Shown here: piece after piece, positions 9,060 to 19,732 of the stretch
How positions within the stretch are numbered: the first letter of the stretch is position 1
Layout: the number at the start of each line of letters is the position of its first letter
Assembly: GCA_018883865.1 (NCBI GenBank)
Contig: JAHLFI010000002.1
Location: 1-36,426, forward strand
DNA: 36,426 nt
Direction of reading: 5' to 3'
Source: Candidatus Oceanisphaera merdipullorum
GTDB lineage: Bacteria > Pseudomonadota > Gammaproteobacteria > Enterobacterales > Aeromonadaceae
Position numbers and translations under genes: made by a program
Notes under the pieces: model-generated
Databases searched by the model: none
Seen by the model: the letters and a program-made list of their open reading frames with translations, nothing else
Told to the model about the DNA's origin: nothing

Positions 9060-9848
9060 TTACCGCTGACGGCTTAATGCTTCTTTTAACAGCCCCAAAT
9101 ATTCATGCCAAGCGGTTTCGCTCCGCTCGAGATAGCGTGCGTTAGGCAGATACGTGTAGAAGGGTAGTTTAGCGCGGCTCTCTTTTGCTAGGTGACCAAC
9201 GGGTGCGGCGATAGGCTCGGCTCCCTGCTTAATAAATAAACGCATAGCGCGCGGCATGTGACTGGCGGATGTGACCAGCAGCGCCTGTCGGCCCTTAATC
9301 AGCGGCGCTATGGCGGTGGCTTCCTCACTTGTATCTTTAGGCTCAGGCAGTTCGATAATGCGCGACTTATCTATGCCAAAACGTTGTGCCACCGCACTGT
9401 ACAGCTCGGCACTGGAGCGTCCTTCACCGCCGGCATAACCGCTGACGATTAATCGCGCGTCCGGATACGCCAAGGCCAAGTGCACACCTTCACTAATACG
9501 CTCCAAGGCCGCATTACCCAATTGGCTGAGCAGTGGTAATCGCGGATCGGCCACTTGAGCGGCACCCAGCACGATAATGTCGTGTACTGAGTGTTCAATA
9601 GCAGCATCGACCAAGTAAGGCGGATATTGGCTTTCCAATGGCCGAATTAACGCATTAGCCACTGGGCGTGTAGAGAGTAAACACAGGCTAAACAGCGCGA
9701 ACAACACTAAGCCGCCGCCACTGCGTTTATGTTGTTTAAGCAACAACATTAAGCCAATGACACTGATAATTAACAGCAAGGGCAGCGGTAATAACAGGCT
9801 ACCTAGCCATTTCTTCAACAAAAAACCAGATCCCACGCACGCACTCAT
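9060..9848 (-). CDS. elyC: Envelope biogenesis factor ElyC (DUF218 family)
   Basis: Inner-membrane protein with a DUF218 domain (SanA/YdcF/ElyC group); E. coli ElyC affects peptidoglycan assembly, probably through lipid-carrier metabolism. Two hydrophobic segments lie at about residues 14-35 and 45-60. The DUF218 domain shows DIIVLGAAQVADPR near 89, LIVSGYAGGEGRSSAE near 132, EPKDTSEEA near 163 and LLVTSASHMPRAMRLF near 185, all closely matching E. coli ElyC. The 262 residues equal the E. coli length. The start has only a weak ribosome-binding site, and a GTG at codon 5 is an alternative. It is divergent from cmoM; elyC, cmoM and mukFEB are also neighbours in E. coli. Confidence 0.9.
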   Translation of the reverse strand: MSACVGSGFLLKKWLGSLLLPLPLLLIISVIGLMLLLKQHKRSGGGLVLFALFSLCLLSTRPVANALIRPLESQYPPYLVDAAIEHSVHDIIVLGAAQVADPRLPLLSQLGNAALERISEGVHLALAYPDARLIVSGYAGGEGRSSAELYSAVAQRFGIDKSRIIELPEPKDTSEEATAIAPLIKGRQALLVTSASHMPRAMRLFIKQGAEPIAAPVGHLAKESRAKLPFYTYLPNARYLERSETAWHEYLGLLKEALSRQR

Positions 9849-9905
9849 TTGTTAAGGCTCAAGGTTATGACAGAATAGCGGCCCCTGAGTCGTTAAGAAA
9901 TAGCC

Positions 9906-10706
9906 GTGCAGTCCAATACCAATTTTGATAGCAAAGCAGGTGTGTTTGCCCGCAACATTTATGGCACCACCAAAGGCCACATTCGATTAGCCGTATTACA
10001 GCGGGATCTGGATGCGCTTTTAGCTGCCTTACCTCAGGGTAAAAAACTGCGTATCTTAGATGCGGGCGGTGGCTTTGGGCCTTTATCGCAAGGCTTGGCC
10101 GCCTTGGGTCACAGTGTTGTACTGTGCGATTTATCTGCCGACATGCTGGCGCTGGCACAAGAACAAGTCACTGAAAAGGGCATCTTGAGCCAGTTTGAAT
10201 TTATTCATGGGCCGATTCAGGCACTCATGGTGTCGGATGTAGGCCAGTTTGATCTGATCTTGTGCCACGCGGTATTAGAGTGGGTCGAACATCAAGCCGA
10301 GCTACTGGCGTGCTTAGAAGCCTTGTTGGTGGACGACGGCCATTTATCCTTGATGTTTTATAATCGCGATGGCCTCTTGTATCACAGCCTAGTGATGGGC
10401 CATTTTGATTACGTTTATGCAGACTTGGTCAAAAAGCGACGTCAGAAACTGACTCCCGGCTGGCCCTGTCGGCCGGAGCAGGTGAATGACTGGCTGCAGC
10501 GGCTGGGCTTTGTTATAACCGACCGCAGCGGCGTGCGCGTGATCCACGATTATATGGTCAACAAAACCTTTAGGCTTGAGCAGGCGGATGAAGTGATCGC
10601 CATGGAGCTGGCTCACGCTAAAATAGCCCCTTTTATGCATTTAGGCCGGTATATTCATGTAGTTGCGAACAAGACCCTCGCAAAAGCGCCAAAAGAGAGC
10701 ACATAG
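9906..10706 (+). CDS. cmoM: tRNA 5-carboxymethoxyuridine methyltransferase
   Basis: Uses S-adenosylmethionine to methylate 5-carboxymethoxyuridine at the tRNA wobble position. The 266 residues begin NFDSKAGVFARNIYGTTKG, the family's typical start, followed by the SAM-binding motif LDAGGGFG (51-58), the acidic end of strand two (VVLCDLSADML) and LCHAVLEWVEH. E. coli CmoM (formerly SmtA) matches throughout. The start is a GTG; an in-frame TAA lies 12 bases upstream, so no longer version is possible. Its TAG stop directly abuts the mukF ATG, making it the first gene of a cmoM-mukF-mukE-mukB operon. Confidence 0.93.
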   Translation: MQSNTNFDSKAGVFARNIYGTTKGHIRLAVLQRDLDALLAALPQGKKLRILDAGGGFGPLSQGLAALGHSVVLCDLSADMLALAQEQVTEKGILSQFEFIHGPIQALMVSDVGQFDLILCHAVLEWVEHQAELLACLEALLVDDGHLSLMFYNRDGLLYHSLVMGHFDYVYADLVKKRRQKLTPGWPCRPEQVNDWLQRLGFVITDRSGVRVIHDYMVNKTFRLEQADEVIAMELAHAKIAPFMHLGRYIHVVANKTLAKAPKEST

Positions 10707-12032
10707 ATGACAGACATGTCCCGCACCCTGCCGGACTGGATAGGTTGGGTGAAAGAAGAGCAATGTCAGCTCAGCCTGCCGCCCGAGCGGCTGGCGTTGT
10801 TGCTGGCGATCCAAATATTTAGCCAAAATAGCGAGCAGCCCCAGTTGTCTGAGGCAGACTTGCAGCATGCCTTTAGCTTCGTCAGCAAAGGCTTTAATCA
10901 GGTGGAAGACACCCAAGTTAGCCGCGCTAACAATGCCATCAATGATTTGGTGAGCCAGCGCTTGCTCAGTCGCTTTCAAGCCCAAGCCGGTGACGACGAC
11001 AGCCTGTATCGTCTAACGCGACTCGGGGTGGGCATCGTCGATTTCTTTGCGGCACAGCGTGATGTGAGCCAAATTAAATTGTCGTTGCAGCTGGAACAAC
11101 TCAGCCTGGATCTGGATAAAATAGTCGCCGCCATGGCCGCCAATCCCACCGCCGAACAATGGCAGCAAGACGTAGCGGGGCGCCTCACCTATTCGGTGGC
11201 CGAGCAATTGGCACGCATCGACGATACCCAGCGCGCCATGGACGAGCAGCAAAATGCCGTGAAAGCCAATATTGCCGCACTGCTGCATAAAAACTGGCAC
11301 GACGCCATCGCCGCCTGTGAGCAACTGTTGCGTGAAACCGGCCACACCTTGCGCGAGCTGCAAGACACGCTAGATAAAGCAGGACATGGTTTGCAGCTTA
11401 GCTTGTTGAATATCGAAGAGCTGCTGCAAGATGACGCGCGCGGCCAAGATTTGGCGCCCTTATGCCAGCAGCTGCAAGCGCGCTTAGACGCCATTATCTT
11501 GTGGGGCAGTCAGTGTATCGAGCTGTGGTCGCGCTACGACCTGCACGTGCATCGCTTTATTCGTACCGCCATCGACATGGATAAAAATCGCGCCTTTAGC
11601 CAACGGCTGCGTGAGTCTATTCGCCAATTTGAAGATCATAACTGGCAGCTGCGCATCGCACTGGCCGAGCCTTTGCTTGAGCTGAGATCCGAGACGCTCG
11701 CCGCCTATGCAGACGAAGTCACCGGCCAGCTGCCAGAAGAATTGGAATACCACGAGATGCTGGACGTGAGCGCCGAATTATCCGGGCGTATTCGTGAGCA
11801 TCTAGAGCACTTTTCTGAGTCGGGCCGCCCGCTGGACATGGCGGTAGTGCTTAAAGGCTATTTAGCCGATTTCCCTCATTACCAACATTTTGATATCGCG
11901 CGCCTGCTGATAGATGAAGCAGTGAAGCTCGGCCATGCTAACGCCGAATGTTTAGGCGCCGCCCAGCCAGAGTGGCAACGCATTAACGCCCACGGAGCCA
12001 AGGTACAAGCCCATGTTATCGACCAATACTGA
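10707..12032 (+). CDS. mukF: Chromosome partition protein MukF (kleisin)
   Basis: Kleisin subunit of the MukBEF condensin, bridging the MukB neck and head and recruiting MukE. The 441 residues compare with 440 in E. coli. Recognisable blocks are the N-terminal winged-helix dimerisation domain with [18 protein letters not shown] (near 75), the four-helix region with [12 protein letters not shown] (near 215), [16 protein letters not shown] (near 281) and the C-terminal [13 protein letters not shown], which contacts the MukB head. It begins directly after the cmoM stop and its last 20 bases overlap mukE, typical of this operon. Confidence 0.96.
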   Translation: MTDMSRTLPDWIGWVKEEQCQLSLPPERLALLLAIQIFSQNSEQPQLSEADLQHAFSFVSKGFNQVEDTQVSRANNAINDLVSQRLLSRFQAQAGDDDSLYRLTRLGVGIVDFFAAQRDVSQIKLSLQLEQLSLDLDKIVAAMAANPTAEQWQQDVAGRLTYSVAEQLARIDDTQRAMDEQQNAVKANIAALLHKNWHDAIAACEQLLRETGHTLRELQDTLDKAGHGLQLSLLNIEELLQDDARGQDLAPLCQQLQARLDAIILWGSQCIELWSRYDLHVHRFIRTAIDMDKNRAFSQRLRESIRQFEDHNWQLRIALAEPLLELRSETLAAYADEVTGQLPEELEYHEMLDVSAELSGRIREHLEHFSESGRPLDMAVVLKGYLADFPHYQHFDIARLLIDEAVKLGHANAECLGAAQPEWQRINAHGAKVQAHVIDQY

Positions 12033-12747
12033 GTCTGCTATTGCACCGCGTTTGGCCCAGGCCATCGCCAATCCGTTATTCCCCATGCTAGACAGCCAGC
12101 TGCGTACCGGCCGCCACATCAGTGCCGACGAGCTGGAAGTGCATTCCCTGTTGCAAGAATACTATCCAGAATTAGAAGCCTTTTATCAGCGCTATCAAGT
12201 GGAATTAGTGCGTGCGCCCGAGGGCTTTTATTACTTGCGCCCACGCTCCACCAGCGAGATCAGCACCTCTATTTTGTCTGAGCTGGAAATGCTGGTCGGC
12301 AAAGTATTGTGCTACTTGTATTTAAGCCCAGATCGCCTAGTGAACGAAGGCGTGTTTTCCTTGATCGACTTGCAAGAAGAAGTGCTGACGCTGGCTAATG
12401 AAACCGCCTTATTACGCATGGTGAATCAGCGCGCCGGTGGCAGTGATCTCGACCGGCGCAAGCTGCAAGATAAACTGAAAAGCGCCATTCGCCGCCTCAG
12501 ACGCCTCGGCATGGTGAGCAGTGTGGGCACTCAAGATAAGTTTCGCATTTCTGAGGCGGTATTTCGCTTCGCCGCCGATGTGCGCACCGACGAAGATCCA
12601 CGCGCGTTGCAACTGCGCATGATCCGCGATGGTGAGGCAGTGGCTGGTCATCAGGATGAGGAGGACGCCATGGAAGAGAATGTTGAAGAGCATGAGGCTA
12701 AAGCCGATCAAGCACATGAGCAAGATGATCAGGAGAACACGCTGTGA
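12013..12747 (+). CDS. mukE: Chromosome partition protein MukE
   Basis: Winged-helix (KITE-type) partner of MukF in the MukBEF complex. The 244 residues include [20 protein letters not shown] and the block [20 protein letters not shown], both strongly conserved. Helical [21 protein letters not shown] sits around residue 150. The last 35 or so residues are very acidic (runs such as [14 protein letters not shown]), a feature of MukE tails. The gene starts inside mukF and its stop overlaps the mukB GTG, so the three muk genes are translationally linked. Confidence 0.95.
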   Translation: MLSTNTESAIAPRLAQAIANPLFPMLDSQLRTGRHISADELEVHSLLQEYYPELEAFYQRYQVELVRAPEGFYYLRPRSTSEISTSILSELEMLVGKVLCYLYLSPDRLVNEGVFSLIDLQEEVLTLANETALLRMVNQRAGGSDLDRRKLQDKLKSAIRRLRRLGMVSSVGTQDKFRISEAVFRFAADVRTDEDPRALQLRMIRDGEAVAGHQDEEDAMEENVEEHEAKADQAHEQDDQENTL

Positions 12748-15700
12748 GCACTCAAGTAAACGATACTGAATCCTTGCCCGAAAACGTGCTAGCGAGCGCC
12801 AGCGAGATCATGTCTACCGCCAATGAAATAGCGAAATCTCAGCCTGAAAACGCAGATTTTGTGCGCGGTAAATTCCACTCGCTGACCATGGTGAACTGGA
12901 ACGGCTTCTTTGCCCGCACTTTCGAGCTCGACACCTTAGTGACCACGCTGTCTGGCGGCAACGGCGCCGGTAAGTCCACCACAATGGCGGCCTTTATTGC
13001 CGCGTTAATTCCCGACTTAAGCCTGCTGCATTTTCGCAATACCACAGAAGCAGGCAGTCAGACCGGTAGCCGCGATAAAGGTTTATACGGCAAGTTGCAG
13101 CGCGGCCATTGCTATTCGATGATAGAAATCAACACCTCCCAAGGCGAACGTGTCTGGTTTGGTGTGCATCTTGAGCAAGTGGCGAACCGCGATAACAAGG
13201 TTAACCTCACCGCCTTTAGCGTACGTGGAGAACAGCTTGCAGACTCAAGTACGAGCATAAGCAGCTTTAAGCCCACCGAGCTGTTATTGGCCGAGCTTGA
13301 AGATGGCCGTGGTCAGGTGCGCTCGCTCAATGAACTGAAAGCCGCCGCCATTAGTTGTGACCTGCAATTTACCCGTTTTAATACTGTGTCCGAGTATCAC
13401 AACTTCTTGTTTGATGTGGGCGTAACGCCACGCAAGCTCAAAGATCAGCGCGATCGGGTGAAGTTTTATCGCCTGATTGAAGCCTCTCTCTACGGCGGTA
13501 TTTCCAGCACCATTAGCCGCAGCCTGAAAGATTATTTGCTGCCAGAAAACGCCGGCATTCGCCAAGCGTTTAACGACATGGAAGCGGCCATCTTCGAAAA
13601 CCGCCGCACCCTAGAGGCGATCCGCGAAACCCAGCGCCAGCGCGATGTTTTTCGCCAACTGATCACCGAAACCACCCACTATGTGGCGGCGGATTATGTG
13701 CGCAACAGCGCCGAGAAAAAGCGCCTCTCTGAGCAAGCATTAGCGGCACGCAAGGCGCTCACTCACGAGCGCACTATCTTGGCCGAAGAGCGCGCGCGCC
13801 TTATTTATCTGGCGGATGAGCTAGAAAACCTAAGTGCCCGCGAGCGCATGCTCACCCAAGAGCTCGACATGGCCTCTGAGCACTTAGCTCGGGTATTAAA
13901 CGGCGTGAAGCTCAACGAAAAAATCGAGAGTTATCAATATGAATTAGATGAGCTGGCCGAAAAACTGGCCATTCAAGAAGAAACCCTAGCCGAGCTGCAA
14001 GACGAGCACGACTTGGCCGTCGCGACCAAGGGGGCTGCGGAAGAAGAAGTCGACAGCCTAAAAAGCCAGCTGGCGGATTATCAGCAAGCGCTCGACACCC
14101 AACAAACCCGCGCCATTCAATATCGCCAAGCCCGTAACGCGTTAGGCGAGGCTAAGGTGACCTGTGGCTTGCCGGATCTGACGCCCGAAACGGCAAAAGC
14201 TGAAGAGCAGGCTCATCAGGCGAAAGAACAAACGCTCACTGGCGTGGTGCTCGAGCAGCGCCAGCATCTTTCGTTAGCAGAAGCGGCGCGCGCCCAATAC
14301 GATCATGCCTTAGCGCTATTGCAAGGCATAGACGCCGGTGTGGAGCGGGCGCAGGCGTTTGTGCGAGCCAATCAATTACTCGAGCAAGGCCGGGAATATC
14401 AGGCCTTGCTGGCGCGTGAAACCAGTATTCGCCAACAGTACCAACAAGCAACACAAAACCTCGATAAGCGCCATAAGGCGCAAGCCCTGCAAGTTGAGCT
14501 AGCGCAGTTAGGCCGTCAGGTGAATGATGCCGATGAGCTGGAAATGCAGCTTGCAGAGCTGGACGAGCAGCGCATCGAGTTGGAAGCGCACCTTGCCGAT
14601 TGCGCCGACGAGCAACGCCAGTTTCAGGCTCAGCGCAACCTTATCGCCCCCAAAGTGGCGGCACTGCGCGCCCAAGCACCGGCCTGGCATAAGGCTCAGC
14701 AGCAATTAGTGCGACTGCGCGAGTTATCAGACTTACCCTTACTGGATGCCAGTGAGGTGACCGCCGCCATGCAACAAGCGCTGCGTGCAGAGCACGGCGC
14801 CGAGCAGCGTAAGCAACAAGCGTTGCACACCAAACAACAATTAGAGCTACAAGTGCGTGGTTTACACGGCGGCAGTGATGCGGACCCACGCCTCATTTCG
14901 TTGTGCGAGCAATTAGGCGGCACCTTACTGGCGGATGTGTACGACGATATCGCGGTCGAAGATGCCCCTTACTATGAGGCGCTTTATGGACCGGCGCGAA
15001 ACGGTATTGTAGTGTTGGATCCACAGGCGGCGCTTGCGCAATTGCAGGCGTTGGAATCTTGCCCCGCAGATGTGTACCTTATTCAAGGTAATCCCGATGC
15101 TTTCGATGAAGACGTGCTGCACGCCACCGAGCTGGGTAACGCCATTTGGGTGAAAAACGGCGAGCGCCAATTGCGCTATTCACGCTTTACCACAGAGCCG
15201 TTATTTGGCCGCGCGGCCCGCGAGGCGAAAATTGGCCAGCTCAATCTTGAGCTCGAAACCACCAACGCCCAATACGCCGACTCGGCCTTTAATCAGCAAA
15301 AACAAAGTCGTGTGTATCATCAGTTAAGCGAATTTGTCAGCCAAGGCATGCAAGACGCCTTTGGCCAAAATCCCGAAGTTGAGCTGGAGCAGCTCAGCGC
15401 CAGTCAAGCGCTGTTGGATGAAAGCCTAGCAAACTGCCAAGCCGAGCTGCAGCAATGGCAAGCCAAACGCGAGCAAGTGCGGGGCCAACAAACGCTGTTG
15501 CAACGCTTATTGCCACTGGCCGAGCACTTAAACGAGCCTGAGGCTGAAGCGCGCTTAATGGCGGCCAGCGCGGAACAAGATGCGTTAACTCAAGCCCGCG
15601 ACTTCATGGCGTTACACGGCCAAAAGCTGGGCCGTTTGGCGGAGCAAGTACAAGTATTACGCCAAGATCCTGCCGAGTTTGAACAGCTGCAACAACAGGT

Positions 15701-17291
15701 ATTGGCAGCCGAAGCCGAGCTGACGGAGGCGCGTGCGCGTACCTATGCGCTAACGCAATTGGTAGCCCGCTTACCGCATTTGGCCTATGCGGATGCCGAA
15801 CAGTTATTAGATCAAAGCTCGGCCATGAACGACAGCCTAAAGGCCAAGTTAGTGCAGGCAGAAGAAGCTAGACGTAAAGCCACCCTTCGTGTGGAGCAAT
15901 TAAGCGGTCGCGTGACCGATGCGCTGCAGGCGCGCACCGCCTTGGTCACCGGCCACGGTGCCCGTAATCAAACGCTCAATGAGTTTAAAGAAGAGTTTGC
16001 CGCCCTTGGCATTAGTTTGTCTGAGGACATGGAAGAAAAAGCGCTGACCAATAAGCGTGAACGCGAAAATGAGCTGGTGCATACCCGCAGCCGCCGCAGC
16101 CAAACCGAGGCTCAGCGCCAAGTGTGTAAGCGCGAGATTGAATCCTTAAGCCAACGCCTAGGCAAAGACGGTCAAGGCTACTTTGCGGCGCGCAAGGCAT
16201 TGGTTAATCATAAAGCCAACTGGGCGACGGTGGTGCGCTTAGCCCGCGATAACGACGTGGAGCGCCGCCTCGCTAAGCCAGAACTGGCTTACTTAGATGC
16301 GGACGAGCTGCGCTCCATCTCCGATAAAGCCTTGGGCGCGCTGCGTATGGCGGTGGCCAACGATGAAGAGCTGCGTGATGCGCTGCGCATCAGTGAAGGC
16401 CAGCGTAACACGCTGCAAAAAGTCCAGTTTTATGTGCTGGTATTTAGCCACCTGAAGGCGCGTATTCGCCACGATATTATTCGTGCCGATGACCCCGTCG
16501 AAGCACTGGAAGAAATGGAAGTAGAATTAGGCCGCTTGGCCGATGAGCTGCAGCAGCGTGAAGGTCAGCTGTCGCTGTCGTCCCATGAAGTGGCGGCAAA
16601 GATTAATACCATTATTCGCCGTGAGCAAAACCGTATTCGCCAACTGAACCAAGGGCTGCAAAATATCAGCTTTGGCTTAGTGGGCGGCGTGCGCTTAAAC
16701 GTGAATATTCGCGATACTTATGCGCGACTTCTAGAGGCGCTGAGCGATCAAGAAGGCCGCCATCAAGACTTGTTTGGCAGCAAAGAAATGAGCTTTTCCG
16801 AGGCCATGGGTAAGTTATTCCAGCGCATCAATCCGCAGCTCGAACAAGGTGAGCGCAGCCCGCAGGTGTTAGGCCAAGCGCTGCTGGATTATCGTAACTA
16901 TCTGGACTTGGATATCGAAGTTCAGCGCGGCGCCGACGGCTGGTTGCGCGCCGAAAGTGGGGCGCTTTCTACCGGTGAAGCTATCGGTACCGGTCAGGCC
17001 ATTTTACTGATGGTGCTGCAAAGCTGGGAAGAAGAGTCTCGTCATCTTCGCAGCCGCGATGTATTGCCGTGTCGCTTATTGTTCTTGGACGAGGCGGCGC
17101 GACTCGACAGTCGCTCTATTGCCACCTTGTTTGAGCTCTGTGAACGCCAAGACATGCAGCTCTTGATTGCCGCGCCGGAAAATATCAGCCCAGAAAAAGG
17201 CACGACTTATAAGCTGATCCGCAAGGTACACGGCAAAGTCGAACAAGTGCATGTAGTGGGGCTACGCGGCTTCGCCGGCGAGCCTGCTTAA
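12744..17291 (+). CDS. mukB: Chromosome partition protein MukB (SMC-like ATPase)
   Basis: Large SMC-like ATPase that entraps DNA and organises the chromosome. The 1515 residues show the Walker A site GGNGAGKS at 71-78, long coiled coils on both sides of a hinge near 690-800, the ABC signature [10 protein letters not shown] at about 1408-1417 and Walker B LLFLDEA at 1445-1451. The start is a GTG overlapping the mukE stop, preceded by a good AGGAG ribosome-binding site at seven to nine bases. This adds about 38 residues before the position where E. coli MukB begins (RGKFxSLT). A GTG at codon 40 could give the short form but has no comparable ribosome-binding site. Confidence 0.96.
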   Translation: MSTQVNDTESLPENVLASASEIMSTANEIAKSQPENADFVRGKFHSLTMVNWNGFFARTFELDTLVTTLSGGNGAGKSTTMAAFIAALIPDLSLLHFRNTTEAGSQTGSRDKGLYGKLQRGHCYSMIEINTSQGERVWFGVHLEQVANRDNKVNLTAFSVRGEQLADSSTSISSFKPTELLLAELEDGRGQVRSLNELKAAAISCDLQFTRFNTVSEYHNFLFDVGVTPRKLKDQRDRVKFYRLIEASLYGGISSTISRSLKDYLLPENAGIRQAFNDMEAAIFENRRTLEAIRETQRQRDVFRQLITETTHYVAADYVRNSAEKKRLSEQALAARKALTHERTILAEERARLIYLADELENLSARERMLTQELDMASEHLARVLNGVKLNEKIESYQYELDELAEKLAIQEETLAELQDEHDLAVATKGAAEEEVDSLKSQLADYQQALDTQQTRAIQYRQARNALGEAKVTCGLPDLTPETAKAEEQAHQAKEQTLTGVVLEQRQHLSLAEAARAQYDHALALLQGIDAGVERAQAFVRANQLLEQGREYQALLARETSIRQQYQQATQNLDKRHKAQALQVELAQLGRQVNDADELEMQLAELDEQRIELEAHLADCADEQRQFQAQRNLIAPKVAALRAQAPAWHKAQQQLVRLRELSDLPLLDASEVTAAMQQALRAEHGAEQRKQQALHTKQQLELQVRGLHGGSDADPRLISLCEQLGGTLLADVYDDIAVEDAPYYEALYGPARNGIVVLDPQAALAQLQALESCPADVYLIQGNPDAFDEDVLHATELGNAIWVKNGERQLRYSRFTTEPLFGRAAREAKIGQLNLELETTNAQYADSAFNQQKQSRVYHQLSEFVSQGMQDAFGQNPEVELEQLSASQALLDESLANCQAELQQWQAKREQVRGQQTLLQRLLPLAEHLNEPEAEARLMAASAEQDALTQARDFMALHGQKLGRLAEQVQVLRQDPAEFEQLQQQVLAAEAELTEARARTYALTQLVARLPHLAYADAEQLLDQSSAMNDSLKAKLVQAEEARRKATLRVEQLSGRVTDALQARTALVTGHGARNQTLNEFKEEFAALGISLSEDMEEKALTNKRERENELVHTRSRRSQTEAQRQVCKREIESLSQRLGKDGQGYFAARKALVNHKANWATVVRLARDNDVERRLAKPELAYLDADELRSISDKALGALRMAVANDEELRDALRISEGQRNTLQKVQFYVLVFSHLKARIRHDIIRADDPVEALEEMEVELGRLADELQQREGQLSLSSHEVAAKINTIIRREQNRIRQLNQGLQNISFGLVGGVRLNVNIRDTYARLLEALSDQEGRHQDLFGSKEMSFSEAMGKLFQRINPQLEQGERSPQVLGQALLDYRNYLDLDIEVQRGADGWLRAESGALSTGEAIGTGQAILLMVLQSWEEESRHLRSRDVLPCRLLFLDEAARLDSRSIATLFELCERQDMQLLIAAPENISPEKGTTYKLIRKVHGKVEQVHVVGLRGFAGEPA

Positions 17292-17321
17292 CTCGTTTTT
17301 TAAAGTATTAAATATTAATAT

Positions 17322-17357
17322 AAAAAGCCTCTGCAGTTAATTCTCAGGGGCTTTTTT
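17322..17357 (+). terminator. Rho-independent terminator of the cmoM-mukFEB operon
   Basis: Twelve-pair stem (aaaaagcctctg with caggggcttttt, one T-G pair) around an 11-base loop, ending in a run of six T. It lies 30 bases after the mukB stop. Confidence 0.9.
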
Positions 17358-17491
17358 ATATATTAAGAGAAAGAATAATAATATTTTTTAAAAAGTAAAT
17401 ATTGGCTTCGGTCTTGAGATAAGACCCAAATGATGCATAATGTCGCGCACTATATTAAATGACAGCCATGTTTTTTACTTAAGGAATGATC

Positions 17492-17779
17492 ATGAGAGAT
17501 ATCTTCTTCTTCGATTCAATGCTAACGCCAAAAATTATTACCGTAGTCTATTGGATAATGCTGGCGGCCACCGCTTTATTCGGCTTGGTTGGTATAGTGG
17601 GCGCTCTTTTTTCTGGGCAATTGGCAGCGTTTTTTATCGCCTTATTCGGTACTGCTGCGGGGCTGGTGTTTACTCGCATGTGGTGTGAATTATTAATTGT
17701 ACTGTTTAAAATTAACGGTAATTTACAAAAAATGGCTGACAATACGCCGACAACGAATACTGACTCCCCCGTGCTTTAA
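17492..17779 (+). CDS. DUF4282 family small membrane protein
   Basis: Short two-helix inner-membrane protein. The 95 residues begin MRDIFFFDSMLTPKIITVVY, then two hydrophobic stretches at about 20-40 and 45-65, then FTRMWCELLIVLFKINGNLQ. The FFxFxxMLTPxII start and the R-x-W-C-E-L-x-I-V-x-F-K-I block are hallmarks of DUF4282, a family of unknown role. I start at 17492 rather than the in-frame ATG at 17486 because the AAGGA ribosome-binding site directly touches the first ATG but stands six bases from the second. It appears monocistronic, between the mukB terminator and its own. Confidence 0.85.
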   Translation: MRDIFFFDSMLTPKIITVVYWIMLAATALFGLVGIVGALFSGQLAAFFIALFGTAAGLVFTRMWCELLIVLFKINGNLQKMADNTPTTNTDSPVL

Positions 17780-17843
17780 AGCTATATATAAGTTAAAAGC
17801 CTTGATGCACAACTAGGCGGTTATAGCCTGCTGGAATATAAAC

Positions 17844-17872
17844 AGAGCCCCTCCATTCGGGCTCTTTTTTTT
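17844..17872 (+). terminator. Rho-independent terminator after the DUF4282 gene
   Basis: Seven-pair stem agagccc/gggctct with an eight-base loop and eight T. It sits between convergent genes. On the minus strand the hairpin is followed by only a weak T tract, so it mainly serves the plus-strand gene. Confidence 0.85.
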
Positions 17873-17885
17873 CCAATGCTTCGAA

Positions 17886-19403
17886 TTAAGACTCGCTTCC
17901 TACTGTCTGTGGGCTATGGATATTAAATTTCCGTGGACTCATAGCCACTATAATCAGCACGAATAATGCTACTATTGCTAAACCAATATACAGGCCATAA
18001 ATCGCATCATATACGCTGTGGCGCAGATAGAGCACCGCATCAGAAGCCAGATCCGATTGCTGCAAGCTGACCACTACATTGTCTATATCTTGGGGTAAAC
18101 GGGCGCGTAGCTCACTGGGTGCCTTGGCCAACTGTGTGGCTAGGCTGCCATTAAACAGCGTGCCAAATACGGCAATTCCTAAACTTTGACCTAAGAAGCG
18201 CGAGAACATATTGGCCCCCGTGACCACGCCGCGCTGTTGCCAGCCGACGGATGATTGAGCGCCGACCAATAAGGGTGTAGACAATAAACCAAAGCCTGCG
18301 CCCAATAAAATTTGATCAAACACCAATGCCCAAATTGATACTTGATAGGGCAGGACCAAGAAACCTGCGGTAGCGATAAAGATCAAAGCACTGCCAATTA
18401 ACGCCGTATTGCGATAACCGATGCGCAGATATAACTTGGCCGATAAACTGGAGGCCGCCGGCCAGCCTAAGCTAATGGCGGCCAGCACCAAACCGGCGCT
18501 AATGGCATTTAGCCCGTATACCGACTGAGTAAAGGTCGGCAAATAGGCGGTGGGCACCATGATAATAAAGCCCATGCCGACCATGGCTAAATTGGCGCTC
18601 GCCAAGGCCGGATTACGCCATAGCCAGCCGGGCATTATGGGCTCGAGGGCGCGAGTTTGGGTCCATAGTGCAAACACCAGTAAGAGGGCGGCAATGCCAA
18701 AGGAAAGGTAGCTAGCGCTTGAGTCCCACGCCCACGCCGTGCCGCCTTGCATAAGGGCGAAAATTAAACTGCCTACACCGGCTAAAATGGCGGCGGAGCC
18801 GAGATAATCGATGTTATGCCGCTTTTTCACCACGTCTTCATGCAAAAACGCCATTAATAAGCCGATGGCTAATAAACCTATGGGTATGTTGACTAAAAAT
18901 ATCCAATGCCAGCTCAAATACTCCACAAAAGTGCCGCCCAATACGGGGCCAGAAATGGCGGCTATGCCCCACACGCTCGACAAATAACCCTGCACACGGC
19001 CGCGTTCTTCTAGGCTGTATAAGTCGCCAGCTAAGGTGTTGACTGTGGCCATAATGGCGCCGGCGCCTAAGCCTTGCAGACCCCGAAAGGCGATTAAACT
19101 CGGCATATCCCAAGCGAACGCACAGGCGGCTGAGCCCACTAAAAACAGTGCACTGCCAAAGATCAGGATTGGCTTGCGGCCATATAAGTCAGCCAACTTG
19201 CCATACACCGGAATGGTCACGGTTTGAGTTAGCAGATAAATTGAAAACACCCAGGTAAACAACGAAAAATCGCCTAAGTCCGCCACAATTTGCGGCACCG
19301 CGGTGGAGACAATGGTGACATCCATGGCGGCCAGCATCATAAACAGCATTAAGGCCGTGAGGATCCAAGGGCGATGGGCAACGGGTTTAGCGGTAGGTGA
19401 CAC
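17886..19403 (-). CDS. MFS multidrug exporter, DHA2 (EmrB/QacA-like, 14-helix) family
   Basis: Inner-membrane proton-driven exporter. The 505 residues hold about 14 hydrophobic helices, the number typical of the DHA2 drug-efflux branch. Family motifs visible are LDxT-like AAMDVTIVSTAVPQI in helix 1 (near 25), GKLADLYGRKPIL in the loop between helices 2 and 3 (near 67), the motif-C-like SGPVLGG near 154 and GAGAIMATVNTLAGDL near 112. The substrate cannot be read from sequence. There is no membrane-fusion partner (EmrA-like) next to it, so it probably works alone. It is convergent with the DUF4282 gene. Confidence 0.9.
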   Translation of the reverse strand: MSPTAKPVAHRPWILTALMLFMMLAAMDVTIVSTAVPQIVADLGDFSLFTWVFSIYLLTQTVTIPVYGKLADLYGRKPILIFGSALFLVGSAACAFAWDMPSLIAFRGLQGLGAGAIMATVNTLAGDLYSLEERGRVQGYLSSVWGIAAISGPVLGGTFVEYLSWHWIFLVNIPIGLLAIGLLMAFLHEDVVKKRHNIDYLGSAAILAGVGSLIFALMQGGTAWAWDSSASYLSFGIAALLLVFALWTQTRALEPIMPGWLWRNPALASANLAMVGMGFIIMVPTAYLPTFTQSVYGLNAISAGLVLAAISLGWPAASSLSAKLYLRIGYRNTALIGSALIFIATAGFLVLPYQVSIWALVFDQILLGAGFGLLSTPLLVGAQSSVGWQQRGVVTGANMFSRFLGQSLGIAVFGTLFNGSLATQLAKAPSELRARLPQDIDNVVVSLQQSDLASDAVLYLRHSVYDAIYGLYIGLAIVALFVLIIVAMSPRKFNIHSPQTVGSES

Positions 19404-19732
19404 AGGCTTTCCTTAAGCGGAAGAAAAAAGGGCAGATCTAACTGACGGTTACGCTTATCAATACCTAAGTTGCGGCTAAGGGGCAAGGCTTGGCCGATAT
19501 TTGCGCGTCCTATTTTACTGATTGCAGCGCGAGTCTCTAGAGTCCTTGTTGCGAGCGGGCGCGCATTTATGGCAGCGCGACTGACCTTTACGTATCTGCC
19601 GTGGCGTGAGTGAGTTAGAATTATTGCCCTAAACATGCTTCTTGATACCGCAAGAGGCCAAGTTGAGTGTAAGGCCTGTCAGTTTTGGCAGCCAAGGACG
19701 CTCATGTAATTGAGAACGAAAAGGTTAGTGCT
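19404..19732. other. Intergenic region between divergent MFS and EAL genes
   Basis: About 330 bases that must carry both promoters. I see no convincing gene, palindromic operator or structured RNA. An in-frame TTG at 19685 could extend the EAL protein by 16 residues into this region. Confidence 0.5.

Noticed and set aside
8953..9110. Minus-strand frame after elyC reading LRGVLILVTLYANSQLQQKD and ending at a TAG
   Set aside because: It looks protein-like but has no ATG, GTG or TTG with a ribosome-binding site, and upstream it runs out of frame into elyC. It could be a remnant of a gene, but I cannot support it.
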